Part shown: one piece after another, positions 35,838 through 37,629 of the stretch | How positions within the stretch are numbered: the stretch's first letter is position 1 | Layout of the letters: the number at the start of each line of letters is the position of its first letter | Origin: Burkholderiaceae bacterium | Lineage (GTDB): Bacteria > Pseudomonadota > Gammaproteobacteria > Burkholderiales > Burkholderiaceae_D | NCBI GenBank assembly: GCA_018882935.1 | Contig: VERA01000021.1 | Span: 1-37,629 of the forward strand | DNA: 37,629 nucleotides | Reading direction: 5' to 3' | Made by a program: the position numbers and the translations under genes | Notes under the pieces: model-generated | What the model was told of the DNA's origin: nothing | The model's database searches: none | What the model saw: only the letters and a program-made list of their open reading frames with translations

Positions 35838-36956
35838 ATGTCTTCCGTCATCCAATCAGCGCAGCGTGTCATCGTTAAAGTGGGCTCCTCGCTTGTCACC
35901 AACGAGGGTAAAGGTTTGGACCATGCGGCTATTGCCAAATGGGCTGATCAAATTGCTCAACTGCGTGAACTAGGCAAGCAAGTGGTGCTGGTGAGTTCAG
36001 GTGCCATCGCCGAGGGCATGCAGCGGCTCGGATTTGAAAAGCGCCCAACCGGCATTCACGAGCTGCAGGCATGTGCGGCAGTTGGACAGATGGGCTTGGC
36101 ACAGATCTATGAAACCAGCTTCAGCTCGCATGGCTTACGAACCGCGCAGGTACTACTGACGCATGCAGATTTAGCCGATCGCGAGCGCTACCTGAATGCG
36201 CGCTCCACGCTGTTTACTTTGCTTGAACTCGGCGTGATCACGGTGATTAACGAGAACGATACCGTGGTGACTGACGAAATCAAGTTTGGTGACAACGATA
36301 CGCTCGGTGCACTGGTCGCTAACTTGATCGAAGCGGATGCATTGATCATCCTCACCGATCAACAGGGTTTGTACACGGCTGATCCACGCAAGCACCCGAA
36401 TGCAGAATTCGTGAGCGAAGCAACGGCGGGTGACCCCAAACTCGAGACTATGGCGGGTGGTGCCGGTACCGGTATTGGTAGTGGTGGCATGCTGACCAAG
36501 ATACTGGCAGCGCGTCGTGCAGCAAGTTCCGGCGCGCATACCGTAATCGCCTGGGGGCGTGAAGACAACGTACTACTGCGCCTTGCGCAAGGCGAGATGA
36601 TCGGCACGCAATTAACTGCGCCCACCGCGCGGCTAACCGCGCGTAAGCAGTGGATGGCCGATCATCTCAAGACGGCCGGTCAGTTAGTGCTGGATGTGGG
36701 CGCAGTACAAAAAATCGCGCGCGAGGGCAAGTCATTACTGCCGATCGGTGTAATCGGTGTTGATGGTGAATTCGGTCGTGGTGATGTGGTGACCTGTGTT
36801 GATGGTGAGGGCCTTGCTATTGCGCGCGGTATCTGTAATTACCCTAGCGCAGAAGTACGCAGAATCATGCGCAAGCCATCGTCAGAGATAGCGGCAATCC
36901 TCGGCTATGTTGATGAAGACGAGCTGATTCACCGCGACAATCTCGTTTTGCTCTGA
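35838..36956 (+). CDS. proB: ProB, glutamate 5-kinase
   Basis: Phosphorylates glutamate as the first step of proline synthesis and is usually feedback-inhibited by proline. The amino acid kinase domain has [14 protein letters not shown] at the start, [11 protein letters not shown], and [22 protein letters not shown] in pieces. The C-terminal PUA domain (about 280-372) includes [18 protein letters not shown]. At 372 aa it is full length. It follows obgE by 29 bases. Its partner proA is not in the window. Its last 28 bases overlap the opposite-strand small ORF at 36929. Confidence 0.98.
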   Translation: MSSVIQSAQRVIVKVGSSLVTNEGKGLDHAAIAKWADQIAQLRELGKQVVLVSSGAIAEGMQRLGFEKRPTGIHELQACAAVGQMGLAQIYETSFSSHGLRTAQVLLTHADLADRERYLNARSTLFTLLELGVITVINENDTVVTDEIKFGDNDTLGALVANLIEADALIILTDQQGLYTADPRKHPNAEFVSEATAGDPKLETMAGGAGTGIGSGGMLTKILAARRAASSGAHTVIAWGREDNVLLRLAQGEMIGTQLTAPTARLTARKQWMADHLKTAGQLVLDVGAVQKIAREGKSLLPIGVIGVDGEFGRGDVVTCVDGEGLAIARGICNYPSAEVRRIMRKPSSEIAAILGYVDEDELIHRDNLVLL

Positions 36957-37060
36957 CAGCTATCGCTCAACAAGCCAGCCAGCGCGGCTGAACCCGTGCA
37001 GCACAGCAGCATCACCAGAAGCGTACGCACCACGCTAGGCCGTCGCCAGCTGGTTTTCAT
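36929..37060 (-). CDS. Small ORF with signal peptide overlapping the rppH stop; possible remnant
   Basis: The ATG overlaps the rppH TGA as ATGA, so translation would be coupled. The 43-aa product has a basic N-terminus ([12 protein letters not shown]), a hydrophobic core ([17 protein letters not shown]) and a plausible signal peptidase site after SAALA, then only about 14 more residues and a TGA. In many Burkholderiales a CNP1-like exported protein gene lies between rppH and proB. This could be the start of such a gene, cut short, or a small exported peptide. It overlaps the end of proB on the other strand by 28 bases. Confidence 0.45.
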   Translation of the reverse strand: MKTSWRRPSVVRTLLVMLLCCTGSAALAGLLSDSCQSKTRLSR

Positions 37061-37629
37061 GGTCGATTGGGTTCGCTGAGGTTGATCGGTGGGTCGATCA
37101 CTGTGTCGACTACCGGCGGTGTGTTCGCGCCGCGGGGCGCACGCCGGCCAGCTTGCACCGGACGTAAAAACCGCGACAGCTCTTGCAGTGCTTTCGTGTA
37201 CACGTCTCGCTTGAACTCGATCACCACGTCGAGCGGCACCCAGTACTCATGCCAGCGCCATGCGTCGAATTCGGGGTGTTCAGAGATACGCAAGTTGACA
37301 TCGGTGTCGCGCCCGATCATACGCAGCAGAAACCAGATTTGCTTTTGGCCGCGATAATGCCCGCGCACTTCGCGCTTGATGAAATGATCAGGCACGTCAT
37401 AACGCAACCAGTCGCGCGTGCGACCGATAATCTTGACATGCTCAGCGCGTAAGCCGACTTCTTCTTCCAGCTCACGATACATCGCTTGTTCCGGCGTTTC
37501 GCCGTGCTTGATGCCGCCTTGCGGAAATTGCCACGAATGTTCACGCACCCGCTTGCCCCACCACACTTCGTTTTGGTGATTCAGCAGGATGATGCCGACG
37601 TTCGGGCGATAGCCTTCACGGTCCAGCAT
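37057..37629 (-). CDS. rppH: RppH, RNA 5' pyrophosphohydrolase (Nudix)
   Basis: Removes pyrophosphate from the 5' end of primary transcripts and so opens them to RNase E decay. The ATG is the last three bases of the window, and the N-terminus [17 protein letters not shown] is that of RppH, so the gene appears complete although its upstream region is not visible. The Nudix box occupies residues 38-60 ([11 protein letters not shown] then REEEVGL-type ending, read here as RELEEEVGL). PQGGI and the later [10 protein letters not shown] segment fit RppH. At 190 aa it has the Pro-rich C-terminal tail common in betaproteobacteria. Confidence 0.95.
   Translation of the reverse strand: MLDREGYRPNVGIILLNHQNEVWWGKRVREHSWQFPQGGIKHGETPEQAMYRELEEEVGLRAEHVKIIGRTRDWLRYDVPDHFIKREVRGHYRGQKQIWFLLRMIGRDTDVNLRISEHPEFDAWRWHEYWVPLDVVIEFKRDVYTKALQELSRFLRPVQAGRRAPRGANTPPVVDTVIDPPINLSEPNRP

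Overview
The window is a 37.6 kb stretch of bacterial chromosome made mostly of housekeeping genes. Gene content and order point to a betaproteobacterium of the Burkholderiales type. The clues are the murG-murC-ddl-ftsQ-ftsA-ftsZ division block, a Prx5-type peroxiredoxin and lpxC after ftsZ, a DciA (DUF721) gene before secA, argJ, a DUF815 ATPase, mutT/yacG/zapD/coaE/pilDCB, and ispB divergent from rplU-rpmA-obgE-proB with rppH beyond. The genus cannot be told from the sequence alone.

Layout. Positions 1-8467 (+): the end of the dcw cluster (murG, 5' end cut by the window edge, through ftsZ), peroxiredoxin and lpxC. Positions 8482-8967 (-): DciA-like protein. Positions 9098-14816 (+): secA, argJ, DUF815 ATPase, mutT. 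Positions 14967-20421 (-): a tightly packed pilB-pilC-pilD-coaE-zapD-yacG operon, with small overlaps at the first three junctions. Positions 20581-23124 (-): a CNNM/CBS CorC-type membrane protein and an M20 amidohydrolase. Positions 23228-31024 (+): a molybdopterin oxidoreductase, acyl-CoA ligase, Atm1-type ABC exporter, pyrC and DUF3025. Positions 31084-33771 (-): porin, a small TM protein, tRNA-Pro(CGG) and ispB. Positions 33963-36956 (+): rplU, rpmA, obgE, proB. The right edge (-) holds rppH, complete up to its ATG at the last base, followed by an overlapping 43-codon ORF with a signal peptide.

The genes cover peptidoglycan precursor synthesis and septation (mur, ddl, fts, zapD), lipid A (lpxC), protein export (secA), type IV pili (pilBCD), arginine, proline and pyrimidine synthesis (argJ, proB, pyrC), CoA and polyprenyl synthesis (coaE, ispB) and ribosome assembly (rplU, rpmA, obgE). 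No phage, transposase, CRISPR array or toxin-antitoxin system is visible, and no gene-free stretch exceeds about 170 bases.

The less ordinary content is mainly non-coding structure and small ORFs: a hairpin of about 17 bp between ftsA and ftsZ, a nested inverted-repeat leader before lpxC, a terminator with an overlapping alternative hairpin between rpmA and obgE, overlapping divergent ispB/rplU promoters, palindromes upstream of the porin gene, two intergenic repeat families, and the signal-peptide ORF overlapping the rppH stop. I found no convincing new multi-gene system. Several start codons were moved from the longest ORF to a start that fits the family better.
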